Positions 1-9,001 of a stretch of 64,000 nucleotides of DNA are shown here, piece by piece. The number at the start of each line of letters is the position of its first letter. The stretch's first letter is position 1. Origin of the DNA: Prosthecobacter fusiformis. GTDB taxonomy: Bacteria > Verrucomicrobiota > Verrucomicrobiia > Verrucomicrobiales > Verrucomicrobiaceae. The stretch covers positions 310,001 to 374,000 of the forward strand of contig NZ_SOCA01000001.1 of assembly GCF_004364345.1 (NCBI RefSeq), in the 5' to 3' direction. Both the position numbers and the translations under genes were made by a program. The notes under the pieces are model-generated. The model was given only the letters and a program-made list of their open reading frames with translations. It had not been told where the DNA came from and searched no databases.

Positions 1-1557
1 CTTCAGCTTTGCAGCGAGCTGGCGGCCACGCGCCTCAGCTTTGCCACGGTGCACGATGCAGGAGAAGGCGTCCACAGGTTCACCTGCGATGAGCATGTCC
101 ATCTTCACCAGGTCATCGGCCTTATAACCAGCATGTTCATAGTCCATGCTGCCGTAACCACGGGTGAGGGACTTGAGCTTGTCATTGAAGTCCACGAGGA
201 TTTCATTCAGCGGGATGACGGTGTGCAGCAGCACGCGACGATCATCCAGGGTTTCGGTGTTGTTCACCTGACCGCGCTTATCCATCACCAACTGCATGAT
301 ATCGCCGATGTATTCATTCGGGATCATGATAAAAACCTTCACGATGGGCTCACGGATTTCATCAATCTCGTTGGCCGACGGCAGGAAGCTGGGGTTATCC
401 ACAAGGATCTCGGTGCCGTCCGTTTTACGAAGTTCATAAATAACGGATGGATACGTGGAAATGACATCCATGTTGAACTCACGACGCAGACGCTCCTGGA
501 CGATTTCCATGTGCAAAAGCCCCAGGAAACCGCAGCGGAAACCAAAGCCCAGCGCGGCGGAGCTTTCCGCCATGAAGGTGAAGGCGGCATCGTTGATCTG
601 AAGCTTGCCCACGGCGAGCTTCAGGGCTTCAAAGTCATCAGTGCTGATGGGATAGATGCCACTGAAGACCAGGGGGTGGATTTCCTTAAAACCAGGAAGC
701 GGCTCAGGAGCCGGCTTGCGGGATTCCGTCAGCGTATCGCCAATTTTCACATCCGCTGTGGTTTTCACGTTAGCGATGATGTAACCCACATCGCCAGCTT
801 CCAGCTTGTCACAGGCCACCATCTTCGGGCGGAAAGTACCGACTTCCTTGATTTCGGAGTCGTTTCCGGAAGCCATAAGACGGACTTTTTGACCGCGCAC
901 AATGGAGCCGGACATCACGCGGATGTAACTGATGACGCCACGATAGGGATCGAAAATGGAATCAAAAACGGAGGCGCGAAGGTAGCCATCACCCGGTTCT
1001 TTTGGAGCAGGAACGAAAGCGACGATGGCCTCCAGGATGTCAATGATGCCAATGCCCATCTTGGCACTGGCGGAGACAGCTTCATCCGCAGGAAGTTGAA
1101 GGATTTCCTCAAGCTGCTTCTTCACCTTATCCACATCCGCATTCGGCAGGTCGATCTTGTTGATGACGGGGATGACATGCAGGTTTTGCTGCAAGGCCAG
1201 ATTCAGGTTGGCCACGGTCTGGGCTTCCACACCCTGGCTGGCATCCACCAGCAAAAGAGCGCCTTCACAAGCGGCAAGGGAGCGGCTGACTTCGTAGCTG
1301 AAATCCACGTGGCCAGGGGTGTCCAGCAGGTTCAGCTTATAAATCAGGCCGTCTTTGGCCTTGTAGTTCATGCACACCGGGTGGGCCTTGATGGTGATGC
1401 CACGCTCACGTTCCAGGTCCATGCTGTCGAGCAACTGGTCCTGCTGCTGACGTTGGGTGATGGTCTGCGTGGCCTCCAGCAGCCGGTCAGACAGCGTGGT
1501 CTTACCGTGGTCAATGTGGGCAATGATGGAGAAATTGCGGGTACGTTCGATGGACAT
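1..1557 (-). CDS. lepA: Elongation factor 4 (LepA), C-terminus cut by window edge
   Basis: This is the translational GTPase EF-4/LepA, which acts on the ribosome in the cytoplasm and promotes back-translocation or late initiation steps. The minus-strand frame opens at ATG 1557 with MSIERTRNFSIIAHIDHGKT; the G1 P-loop (AHIDHGKT) is at residues 13-20, followed by the switch region RGITIKA, the G3 motif DTPGHVDF and the G4 motif NKID. Further on come the domain II and EF-G-like domain motifs, with GFRCGFLGLLHMEIVQERL characteristic of LepA. 519 codons are visible and the frame is still open at base 1, ending in GRQLAAKLK. The family is about 600 residues, so about 80 C-terminal residues, including the LepA-specific domain, lie outside. 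The gene diverges from the DUF4407 gene across a palindrome-rich region. Confidence 0.97.
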   Translation of the reverse strand, partial: MSIERTRNFSIIAHIDHGKTTLSDRLLEATQTITQRQQQDQLLDSMDLERERGITIKAHPVCMNYKAKDGLIYKLNLLDTPGHVDFSYEVSRSLAACEGALLLVDASQGVEAQTVANLNLALQQNLHVIPVINKIDLPNADVDKVKKQLEEILQLPADEAVSASAKMGIGIIDILEAIVAFVPAPKEPGDGYLRASVFDSIFDPYRGVISYIRVMSGSIVRGQKVRLMASGNDSEIKEVGTFRPKMVACDKLEAGDVGYIIANVKTTADVKIGDTLTESRKPAPEPLPGFKEIHPLVFSGIYPISTDDFEALKLAVGKLQINDAAFTFMAESSAALGFGFRCGFLGLLHMEIVQERLRREFNMDVISTYPSVIYELRKTDGTEILVDNPSFLPSANEIDEIREPIVKVFIMIPNEYIGDIMQLVMDKRGQVNNTETLDDRRVLLHTVIPLNEILVDFNDKLKSLTRGYGSMDYEHAGYKADDLVKMDMLIAGEPVDAFSCIVHRGKAEARGRQLAAKLK

Positions 1558-1639
1558 CAGGGGATGGTCGGCTGGCGAACCGATACCCTAGCCCCGAGTG
1601 GTGAAAGGGTCAAGGTCGGTGCGCGGCTACCGTAGCGGT

Positions 1640-1754
1640 GGGGGATGGGGAAAGCTGCGAATTTTTCCCCATTTGGGGATGATTGAACTCAATTCGTTGA
1701 AAATCAACGAACTGCCATGGGGATAATTGTCCCCATGGAATCCCCATGCGGGGA
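1640..1754. repeat. Cluster of TCCCCA/TGGGGA palindromes
   Basis: Four related elements are visible: a GGGGATGGGGA run at 1641-1651, TCCCCATTTGGGGA at 1666-1679 (two 6-bp arms, 2-nt spacer), a 24-bp palindrome at 1715-1738 with arms CCATGGGGA and TCCCCATGG around TAATTG, and TCCCCATGCGGGGA at 1741-1754. The same arm sequence recurs in the divergent region near 43.7 kb. They may be operator sites for an unknown regulator or a structured repeat family; no binding protein can be named. Confidence 0.7.
1693..1711. promoter_or_regulatory. Perfect 8-bp inverted repeat with 3-nt loop
   Basis: TTCGTTGA and TCAACGAA flank AAA. The element sits between two of the TCCCCA palindromes, in the region shared by the divergent lepA and DUF4407 promoters. 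No T tract follows, so an operator is more likely than a terminator; this is inference. Confidence 0.4.
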
Positions 1755-2052
1755 ACGGAGGGGGAAATAAAACCGGGAAGCCTTCATGGAAGGAGATGAT
1801 TTAAAGAGGTCAAACGGGGCCTGGAGTGAGCACTCCCTAATGGAAAACCCATATGCTGGGATTATCGCTCAGAATGGGCGGTGGCGCAAGGGGACGACCC
1901 GCCGGATCCGGCAAAGGTAAAAATTTCCTGATCCTGCGAATAGTGGGCGAGGAGCCTCCGTCTGAAAACTCATCCCAGCGATGTCTGCGAGCTCGTTTGA
2001 CTTCGCGCACATTGCCCGCACCTTTACCATCGGGCATACCGCCCATTATCCC

Positions 2053-3771
2053 ATGTCTTTTATTGACCGTCTGGAACGCGTCTTCTTCTGGCTCTCTGGA
2101 GCCTCTGCCGACAACCTCGAAAGCTGCCCAGCCTGGGAACGGCGGAAGTATGTGGCCTTTGGCGCGACGGTGCTGGTGCCCTGCACGTTTGCCATGATCG
2201 CCTGTGCGTATGCGATTTCGACACTGACGAACAATTGGTTCATCATTACGACGATATCGCTGGTGTGGGCCTTCATCATCCTGACGGTGGACCGGGCGCT
2301 GCTGGCGACCTACCGGGCCTATCAAAATATTTTTCGCAAGCTAGCCCAGTTCAGCCTGCGCATCGTGGTGGCGGCGCTGATGGGGATCACCATTTCACAT
2401 CCGCTGACGCTGCTGCTCTTTAAAGATACGATCATCTCCGTGGTGGAAAAGGAACGGCAGCAAGAGATCGAAACGGCACGCAAGCTGGCTGCAGATCAAA
2501 AAGCGCTGGTGGAGGCGCGGGTCAAACCGTTGGAAGATCAAATCGCCCAGCAAAGGCAGGCGTGGTCGGGCAGCTTCGAGGCGAAGTTCCTGGATGGCGA
2601 TGGCAAGCCGATGGAAAAACCCCTGACGGCAGATGAACAAGCGGCCAAGGCGGAACGGGATGCAAGAATCACATCTGCGGTGGCCCCTGGCAAAGAACGC
2701 CTGGAGGCCCATGATGCAGAAATGGCCAAGCAGAGTGCGGAGTATCAAAAAATAGCGGGTGAGCTGAACCATTGGCAGACGGAATTCGAGCGGGAGGTGA
2801 ATGGCCAGCGCAGCGGCATCACCGGACTGGGGCCACGGGCCAAAAGCATCCAGGAAGATCAACTGACGTGGAGGCGGGCTGAATCCGCAAGGCTCAGCGG
2901 CGTGATGGAGACAATGACCAAAGATCGCGGAGTATTGCTGGCTGAGATCAAGGCGGCAGAGGACGGTGTGAATGCTGCCCTGGCTGCCAGGGATGCTGAA
3001 TATGCGGCCAAGGTGAAGGCGGAGGAAACCCGTGTAGCCGCGCTGAAACAGCAGGTGCAGCAGGAGCAGGCGGACCAGTTTGTGGGGCAGCAAAATGCCA
3101 TCCGTGAGACGCTGAAGATCCAAATTGATGCGCTTTTGGTCCAGCTCAACAGCCTGCATACGGAAATCGCGAGTCTAGCGGAGGATGAGAAGACACGGAT
3201 CGACGGACTGCGTGCTGAACCGCGCCGGGACATCTTGACACAGACTCTGGCCCTGCATGACCTGTTTGAAAACGGGGCTGAGGGGGGGCGCTTTGCCCTG
3301 ACGGCTTATTTGGTGCTATCCGCCCTGTTCATGCTGGTGGATACCATCCCCCTGGTGGTGAAGTTTTTCTCCAAGCCGGGACCGTATGACTCCCTGGTGG
3401 ACTGCGATGAGGTGAAGTATGACCAGCAGCGCATGGCATTCCTGAAGAGCATCGACCGCTATACCAAGCAGCTGGTGGACAGCCCCTTCCTGCACATCAC
3501 ACAGAACCGGCCGCTGGAGCGTGCGCTCATCGAAGGCGTGGACCGCAGCCGGGCCGCGAAGGCCTTTTTGGAACATTTGATGGATCTGGAGCAGGCTTTC
3601 CAGGACAAGGTGCGGCTGGAACGCGAGCGGCTGGCCACCACGGGTGGAGTGAGCGGCGCGGCAGACATGCTGGAAGAAATGGCGAGCGCTTTTTACGCAG
3701 ACCTGCGCCTACGTATGGAATCCTTCTTCAAGGATGACAGTCATGCCGCGCCGGGTACGGCGCGGGCGTAA
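2053..3771 (+). CDS. DUF4407-type membrane protein with long coiled coil
   Basis: Integral membrane protein of the DUF4407 type; function not established. From ATG 2053 (572 residues) it shows a short soluble N-terminus, two membrane segments at about 35-57 and 61-79, the family-typical TVDRALLATYRAY stretch, a third segment near 97-120, a long charged, Gln/Glu/Lys/Ala-rich coiled coil at roughly 125-400, and a final segment (about 425-450) before a soluble tail. The frame is open from 1981, but the extra 24 residues are not membrane- or signal-like, so the start at MSFIDRLERVFF is preferred. No ribosome-binding site is obvious at either start. The last codons contain an 8-bp GC hairpin (3746-3765) that might attenuate transcription. 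Confidence 0.8.
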   Translation: MSFIDRLERVFFWLSGASADNLESCPAWERRKYVAFGATVLVPCTFAMIACAYAISTLTNNWFIITTISLVWAFIILTVDRALLATYRAYQNIFRKLAQFSLRIVVAALMGITISHPLTLLLFKDTIISVVEKERQQEIETARKLAADQKALVEARVKPLEDQIAQQRQAWSGSFEAKFLDGDGKPMEKPLTADEQAAKAERDARITSAVAPGKERLEAHDAEMAKQSAEYQKIAGELNHWQTEFEREVNGQRSGITGLGPRAKSIQEDQLTWRRAESARLSGVMETMTKDRGVLLAEIKAAEDGVNAALAARDAEYAAKVKAEETRVAALKQQVQQEQADQFVGQQNAIRETLKIQIDALLVQLNSLHTEIASLAEDEKTRIDGLRAEPRRDILTQTLALHDLFENGAEGGRFALTAYLVLSALFMLVDTIPLVVKFFSKPGPYDSLVDCDEVKYDQQRMAFLKSIDRYTKQLVDSPFLHITQNRPLERALIEGVDRSRAAKAFLEHLMDLEQAFQDKVRLERERLATTGGVSGAADMLEEMASAFYADLRLRMESFFKDDSHAAPGTARA

Positions 3772-3846
3772 GGAGAGGCCATGAGTCCCTTTACGAAAGC
3801 AGAAAGTAGCGCACGATAACCGCCCCCAATGCAGACAAATTCGTAA

Positions 3847-5865
3847 ATGAGCCTTTTGGAAAGAACTAAAATCCCTTACATTGCACCCCTCGACGGAATT
3901 CGGGCAGTGGCCATCTTGGCAGTTCTTGTATTTCATGTTTCACCAGAATTTTTGACTGGTGGCTTTGTCGGAGTGGACATTTTTTTCGCTCTTTCAGGCT
4001 ATTTAATCACATCCGTGCTTATGTCCGACCTGGACAATGGCCGCTTGTCATTAATAAAATTCTATCAAAGAAGAATACAAAGGCTCCTGCCCAGCATTAT
4101 TGTCATGCTTTTGGCAGTCTTGCTTCTATGGGTGCAATTTATGCCTCAAAGCGATGCGCGTGCCACGGGCGTCCACGCCTTATGGTCACTCTGCAACCTG
4201 TCTAATGTGTACGTATGGAAAGACTTGGGCAATTACTGGGCACCCTCTGCTGTGTGGGCACCGTTGACCCATACATGGTCCCTTGGGATTGAAGAGCAGT
4301 TTTACCTCTTCTTCCCATTTTTAATGACAGTGCTCGTCAGATACCAGCGCCACAGGTTGAGTCTATGGCTAGCAACTTTTACTTTAGCAAGTTTTGCAGC
4401 GTCCTGGTATGGGAGCAATCATCACCCGGCAGCGGCATTTTATCTTTTGCCAACACGCTGCTGGGAGTTTTTTCTGGGTTCACTGTTGAGCATCAATCAA
4501 AACCGTTTCGTTGCGACCCTCCAAAGCTTTAAAACCGGCACACAGACTCTGGCTCATGAATTTCTCAGTGCTCTTGGGCTTGGCATGGTCATTTTGAGCT
4601 TCTACATCATCAATGAAAAAACACCGTTTCCTGGCTGGATCAGCTTGGTGCCTGTTTCAGGAACGATCTTGATTATCGCCTCTGCCTTAGCGGGCCGATC
4701 TAAAATATCGCGCTTCCTTGCCTGCCCTCCAATGGTTGCGACAGGACGGCTTTCATACTCATTTTATTTGTGGCACTGGCCGTTCATTATTCTTGGGAAA
4801 GCCTTAGCAGATAAAAATGAGCTTCCACAGTTAGCTGGTGCCTTTGCTGGATGCATACTGGGATTGATTCTAGCATGGGTAGCACACATCGTTGTTGAGC
4901 AACCCCTGCGGCACCGTTCTACTGGTAACAAATGGCGAATTTCGTTAACTGCTGCAGGCTTTAGTGCTGCTGCGTTGTGTGCTTGTCTGATAGCCCTAGC
5001 ACAACGAACAACTGAGCCAAGAAGTCTTTTCGATATCTCTACTTTTAGCATCAAGCTCTATGATACTGGCCGTGATCCTGAGGCAGGCTTAGCAACTAGC
5101 GATCTATTATATGACCTTCATTTTCCAGATGTACCTCAACCAGACCAGGACCTATGGAGAAATGGAGGGATTCAACATTTGCATGGAGACACTCCACCAA
5201 AGGTTGTGGTCCTTGGCAGTTCACATGCACTCATGTATTCCAAGGTAATCGATGCCATTTGCCACGATCATCGCGTCTCCGTTGGATTCTTGGGCGCTGG
5301 GCTTGGATCCCCCGCCTTTTTTGAAACTCCCGTTAATGGTCATTTTGCTACGTTGGATATAGCGCGGGAATTCGATCGGGCGCGCAGAAAGTGGATTAGT
5401 CTCTGGAAGCCTACAACCATTATCGCGATAGACCGCTGGGATACCCGAGCCAAGACCCCTCAAATATTCGAATCAAAATTGAGGCAGTTTCTTCAGGAGT
5501 TATGCCCTCTTGCTAATGTGATTATCGTTGCTCAAGTTCCTGTATTGGATGTCGGCCACCACCGGAATTTGCGTGAATTCATCCATTGGCATACAGACGG
5601 TTATAAAAAATTCCCTTTGCTTTCGGCTGACATTCATGATGAAACCCGACGAAAGTACATTAAATTAGCGGAATCAGCCAAAGATGATTTTGACAGTCTT
5701 TCAATCTTAAGAGCAGACCTACCCTTTTATCATAACGACGGAAGTATCAAGTACTACTCAGGCAGAACGTTTTTTTATGCTGATGACAATCATCTGACAG
5801 ACGAAGGCAGTGAATCTATTCGATATCTGTTTGAAAAGGCGATTCTTGAAAGCCTTACACAGTAA
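3847..5865 (+). CDS. Acyltransferase-3 family protein with C-terminal SGNH domain
   Basis: Membrane O-acyltransferase of the OafA/YrhL kind, expected to transfer acetyl or other acyl groups to a cell-surface glycan or lipid. The 672-residue protein has the N-terminal signature of acyltransferase 3 (YIAPLDGIRAVAILAVLVFH, then GGFVGVDIFFALSGYLIT), about ten hydrophobic segments to residue 390, and a C-terminal SGNH-hydrolase-like domain. In that domain GSSHA at about 456 replaces block I, and DDNHLTDEGS near 644-653 supplies the Asp and His of block V. The gene is visibly richer in A+T than both neighbours, with many A/T-ending codons, which suggests acquisition by transfer. It stands alone, without other surface-polysaccharide genes beside it, so its acceptor cannot be deduced. 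Confidence 0.92.
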   Translation: MSLLERTKIPYIAPLDGIRAVAILAVLVFHVSPEFLTGGFVGVDIFFALSGYLITSVLMSDLDNGRLSLIKFYQRRIQRLLPSIIVMLLAVLLLWVQFMPQSDARATGVHALWSLCNLSNVYVWKDLGNYWAPSAVWAPLTHTWSLGIEEQFYLFFPFLMTVLVRYQRHRLSLWLATFTLASFAASWYGSNHHPAAAFYLLPTRCWEFFLGSLLSINQNRFVATLQSFKTGTQTLAHEFLSALGLGMVILSFYIINEKTPFPGWISLVPVSGTILIIASALAGRSKISRFLACPPMVATGRLSYSFYLWHWPFIILGKALADKNELPQLAGAFAGCILGLILAWVAHIVVEQPLRHRSTGNKWRISLTAAGFSAAALCACLIALAQRTTEPRSLFDISTFSIKLYDTGRDPEAGLATSDLLYDLHFPDVPQPDQDLWRNGGIQHLHGDTPPKVVVLGSSHALMYSKVIDAICHDHRVSVGFLGAGLGSPAFFETPVNGHFATLDIAREFDRARRKWISLWKPTTIIAIDRWDTRAKTPQIFESKLRQFLQELCPLANVIIVAQVPVLDVGHHRNLREFIHWHTDGYKKFPLLSADIHDETRRKYIKLAESAKDDFDSLSILRADLPFYHNDGSIKYYSGRTFFYADDNHLTDEGSESIRYLFEKAILESLTQ

Positions 5866-5999
5866 CCTAAAAACTTTACAGTCCACGAATAGGCGCACAC
5901 CTCCTGGAAGGACAAATTCCACAACAAAAGGAAGGTAGTCAGGGAAGCCCTGCGTTTTTCCCGATGGCATAATGCTCATCTCCAAGCGATAAAGAGGGT

Positions 6000-6857
6000 A
6001 TGCGCTCCGACTTTCATCGCAAGCCTACGGGCTCCCGCACACCGCCACGTCCCGGCCCCCGCCCGCCGCAGGGTAAGGGCGCACCGGCGGGACCGCGCCC
6101 GGACCGTAGCCAGGGTGGGACTTCCTGGGAGAAATCTGCCGACTGGTATGACAGGATCCTTGGAGAGCGCGGGTCTGAGCTTTATCAGGCGGTGGTGATC
6201 CCGCAATCCCTGGCGCTGCTACAGCCGCAGAAGGGGGAGCACATCCTGGACCTGGGCTGTGGACAGGGTGTCTTTTCCCGAGCACTGGCAGACAAAGGGG
6301 CAAAGGTGACGGGTGTGGATGCTGCGCCGACACTCATCGCCAAGGCACGCACTTACCAGAGCCGCACGCCCATCCGCTATTATGACCGCGATGCAGCAGA
6401 ACTGACCGGGCTGGGTGAATTCGATGCGGCCTCGGCCATTCTTTGCCTGCAAAACATGGAGCACCTGGATACGGTCATCGCCGCGACGGCCACGGTTTTA
6501 AAACCGGGTGGGAGAATGCTGTGGGTGCTGAATCACCCGGCCTTCCGCATCCCGCGCCAGTCCTCCTGGGGCAATGAGGAGGAGAGGAAGATCCAGTACC
6601 GGCGGGTGGATGCCTATAGCAGCACGCTGGGTATCCCCATCCTGATGCATCCTGGCAAGGCGGATAGCGAAAGCACCGTGAGCTTTCACCGCAGCTTTGA
6701 GACACTGACATCCTCCGGCTTCAAGGCGGGGCTGTCCATGGTGGGGCTAGGGGAATGGTATTCGCACAAAGAAAGCCAGCCAGGGCCGCGCGCCCGGGCG
6801 GAAAACCGTGCTAGAAAAGAGTTTCCACTTTTCCTGGCCATGTTGTGGAAAAAGTAG
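6000..6857 (+). CDS. Class I SAM-dependent methyltransferase
   Basis: A Rossmann-fold methyltransferase using S-adenosylmethionine; the substrate is unknown. The protein has 285 residues. An unusual Arg/Pro/Gly-rich basic N-terminus (residues 1-40) precedes the domain. SAM motif I is HILDLGCGQGVF (81-92), the acidic end of strand 2 is VTGVDAAP, motif II follows as FDAASAILCLQNMEH, and motif III is LKPGGRMLWVLNHPAF. This layout fits the UbiE/small-molecule methyltransferase superfamily. The stop lies 38 bases before the likely start of the next gene, so the two may be co-transcribed. The disordered N-terminus might instead be an upstream extension, but no good internal start is obvious before the SWEKSADWYD segment. 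Confidence 0.85.
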   Translation: MRSDFHRKPTGSRTPPRPGPRPPQGKGAPAGPRPDRSQGGTSWEKSADWYDRILGERGSELYQAVVIPQSLALLQPQKGEHILDLGCGQGVFSRALADKGAKVTGVDAAPTLIAKARTYQSRTPIRYYDRDAAELTGLGEFDAASAILCLQNMEHLDTVIAATATVLKPGGRMLWVLNHPAFRIPRQSSWGNEEERKIQYRRVDAYSSTLGIPILMHPGKADSESTVSFHRSFETLTSSGFKAGLSMVGLGEWYSHKESQPGPRARAENRARKEFPLFLAMLWKK

Positions 6858-6895
6858 GCGTCACATCTGCATCCAATCCGGCTAGAATCCTCCCG

Positions 6896-7336
6896 ATGAA
6901 ATACTTTGCTCCCGTTTGTGCCCTGGGTCTGATCCTGGCCGCCTGTGCCAGCAAGCCTGCACCTGAAAAGCCCGTCGAGGCACTGGCGGGCCGTGATTAC
7001 TTCGTGATGTATGTGAAGCCGATCCTGGAGACGCAGTGTCTGCGCTGCCATCAGGGGGCGAATCCGCCGGCGGGACTCTCGCTGGTACAACGAAGCGGAG
7101 CCTATGCACCGCGCAAGCGTGACCGGGCCTTCATCGTGCCGGGAGATCCAGATGCGAGCCTGCTGCTGAGGGCGGTGAGCCGGGAGGGGACACACCCGCT
7201 GACCATGCCACGGCTAGACATCACCCTAACCGATGATGATATCGGCGCGCTGCATGAATGGATCGAGGACGGAGCCTACTGGCCGGACAATCCAGACGGG
7301 TTTTTACAGCCCCGATACAACATCGAAAATCCCTGA
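6896..7336 (+). CDS. Lipoprotein with planctomycete-type cytochrome c domain
   Basis: Small secreted haem-binding protein of 146 residues. The ATG at 6896 gives a lipoprotein signal (hydrophobic core ending LAAC, Cys17), so the earlier in-frame start at 6845 is rejected. The haem site C-L-R-C-H is at residues 48-52, embedded in the pattern KPILETQCLRCHQG that is typical of the planctomycete cytochrome C (PSCyt1-like) domain, followed by the usual GDPDAS-L and LHEWIEDGA segments. Such domains are thought to carry electrons in the periplasm or to serve as anchors for larger enzymes. Its redox partner is not visible; the aminotransferase downstream is separated by 172 bases. Confidence 0.87.
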   Translation: MKYFAPVCALGLILAACASKPAPEKPVEALAGRDYFVMYVKPILETQCLRCHQGANPPAGLSLVQRSGAYAPRKRDRAFIVPGDPDASLLLRAVSREGTHPLTMPRLDITLTDDDIGALHEWIEDGAYWPDNPDGFLQPRYNIENP

Positions 7337-7508
7337 TTTTACAAGGGATCCAGCACAGTGTAGCCGGACTGATACATTTCTGACCTGGACTGTGATGCCT
7401 TACCTTTTTGAGGGGCTGTCACAAAAATACCCACATGAGAGAGTTTGCGCGTAGCAGGGCCACTGGATGCTAGACATGGTGACATTGTCCTAACCAACCA
7501 AATTTCCC

Positions 7509-8936
7509 ATGGGCAAAGAATACGACACTACTCCGACAACCGTCCCGCACGTGGCGACCCAATATCGCACCATCTGCACACCGGTCCCCCACCCTGATTC
7601 CATCCAGCACATCGAGCGGAGCCGCAAGTATGAACCTCTGTCCATGCGCGGCATGCCGCCCATCGTGTGGGACCGGGCGGAAGACATCTTCGTTTATGAC
7701 AAGTACGGCAACCGGTGGCTGGACTGGAGCAGCGGTGTGCTAGTGACGAACTGCGGGCATGGCGTGCCCGAAGTGCGCCAGGCCATCATCGACCAAGTGA
7801 ACAGCGGGCTGATCCACAACTACGTCTTCCCAAGTGAGGAAAGGCCGGAGCTGTGCGAACTGATCGCCAGTGTCTCGCCCGAGCCTTTAAAGAAAGTCTT
7901 CCTGCTGAGCACGGGCAGCGAAGCTACAGAATGCGCCATCAAACTGAGCCGGGCGCATGGCATCGCGGTAGGTGGACGGGAAAAGATCGGCATCATTGGC
8001 TTTGAACGTGGGTATCATGGCCGCACACTGGCCTCCCAGCAGGCTGGGGGCATGGCAGGCCAGAAGACCTGGATCGTGAACATGGACCCGGCCATTATCA
8101 ATGTGCCATTCCCGGACGGATACTGGGACGAAAACAGCAGCTTTGACGGCTTCCTTGAGGCGGTGGAAGAAAGCGGCATGAAGCCGAGCCAAATCGCGGG
8201 CGTGATCATGGAAAGCTATCAGGGTGTGGGGCCTGACTTCGCGCCGGTGGAGTATATCGAAAAACTGCGCGCCTGGTGCACGGAGCATGATGTGGTGCTG
8301 ACCTTTGACGAAGTGCAGTCCGGCTTTGGCCGCACGGGCAAGTTTTGGGCCTTCGAGCATTACGGTGTGGTGCCGGATCTGATCTGCTGCGGCAAGGGCA
8401 TTTCATCATCCCTGCCACTGGCGGCAGTGATCGGCAGACAGGACATCATGGACCAGTTTCCACCAGGATCGATGACCAGCACGCACTCGGGCAACCCGGT
8501 GTGCTGCGCAGCGGCGCTGGCGAACATCCGCAAGCTGCTGGATGAAGACCTAACAGGCAATGCGGCAAGGCTGGGACCGGTGCTGCTGAAGGCTTGCCAG
8601 GAAATCCAGGCGAAGCATCCTGAAGTGATCGGCAATGTGACCGGCGCGGGGTTAGTGGCCGGTTTGCAAACGGTGAAACGTGGAACGAAGCAGCCGGACC
8701 ATGATCTGGCGCATCGTGTCATCGAGCTGTGCTACCAGAAGGGGCTGCTGTTCTTCGCACCCGTGGGTGCATGGGGGCAGACGGTGAAAATTTGCCCGCC
8801 TCTGACCATTCCGCTGGAGGCGCTGCAAGAAGGCATCGCCGTGCTGGAGGAAGCCTTCGACGAGGCGGTGGCTGAAATGTACGAGGAAGCAGAGGTGGAA
8901 ACCTTTGACGAAAATCTGGCGGAGCTGGTGGCGTAA
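7509..8936 (+). CDS. Class III PLP-dependent aminotransferase (GabT-like)
   Basis: Transaminase of the class III (omega) family, converting an amine or omega-amino acid with an oxo-acid acceptor; 4-aminobutyrate or ornithine-type substrates are typical, but the exact one cannot be read from sequence. Of 475 residues, the cofactor-phosphate contact STGSEA lies at 134-139, the Gly-Tyr-His of GFERGYHG at 168-170, the PLP-ring aspartate in TFDEVQSGFGRTG at 267, and the Schiff-base lysine in CCGKGIS at 296. The acidic C-terminal tail (about 450-475) is longer than usual. It runs towards the kinase gene and ends just before a bidirectional terminator. Confidence 0.9.
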   Translation: MGKEYDTTPTTVPHVATQYRTICTPVPHPDSIQHIERSRKYEPLSMRGMPPIVWDRAEDIFVYDKYGNRWLDWSSGVLVTNCGHGVPEVRQAIIDQVNSGLIHNYVFPSEERPELCELIASVSPEPLKKVFLLSTGSEATECAIKLSRAHGIAVGGREKIGIIGFERGYHGRTLASQQAGGMAGQKTWIVNMDPAIINVPFPDGYWDENSSFDGFLEAVEESGMKPSQIAGVIMESYQGVGPDFAPVEYIEKLRAWCTEHDVVLTFDEVQSGFGRTGKFWAFEHYGVVPDLICCGKGISSSLPLAAVIGRQDIMDQFPPGSMTSTHSGNPVCCAAALANIRKLLDEDLTGNAARLGPVLLKACQEIQAKHPEVIGNVTGAGLVAGLQTVKRGTKQPDHDLAHRVIELCYQKGLLFFAPVGAWGQTVKICPPLTIPLEALQEGIAVLEEAFDEAVAEMYEEAEVETFDENLAELVA

Positions 8937-8955
8937 GCAGCCGGTTTTGTCTCTG

Positions 8956-8993
8956 AAAAAAGCTCCATGGCCTCGCGGTCGTGGGGCTTTTTT
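8956..8993. terminator. Bidirectional intrinsic terminator
   Basis: AAAAAAGC and GCTTTTTT flank a GC stem around the loop near TCGC (8971-8974). The element lies between the convergent aminotransferase and kinase genes and has a T run on either strand, so it can end both transcripts. Confidence 0.85.
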
Positions 8994-9001
8994 ATGGGGG
9001 G

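Larger units (their letters stand above)
1558..2052. other. Divergent intergenic region rich in palindromes
   Basis: About 495 bases separate the lepA start from the likely start of the DUF4407 gene. The segment 1640-1754 holds a cluster of TCCCCA/TGGGGA palindromes and a separate 8-bp inverted repeat, listed individually. The frame of the downstream gene is open from 1981, so part of this region could be coding if an earlier start is used. I see no further gene and no clear sigma-70 promoter. Confidence 0.6.

Noticed and set aside
49-1635. Long plus-strand open frame of 528 codons
   Set aside because: It is exactly antisense to lepA, whose motifs are unambiguous; a product of high G+C and codon bias.
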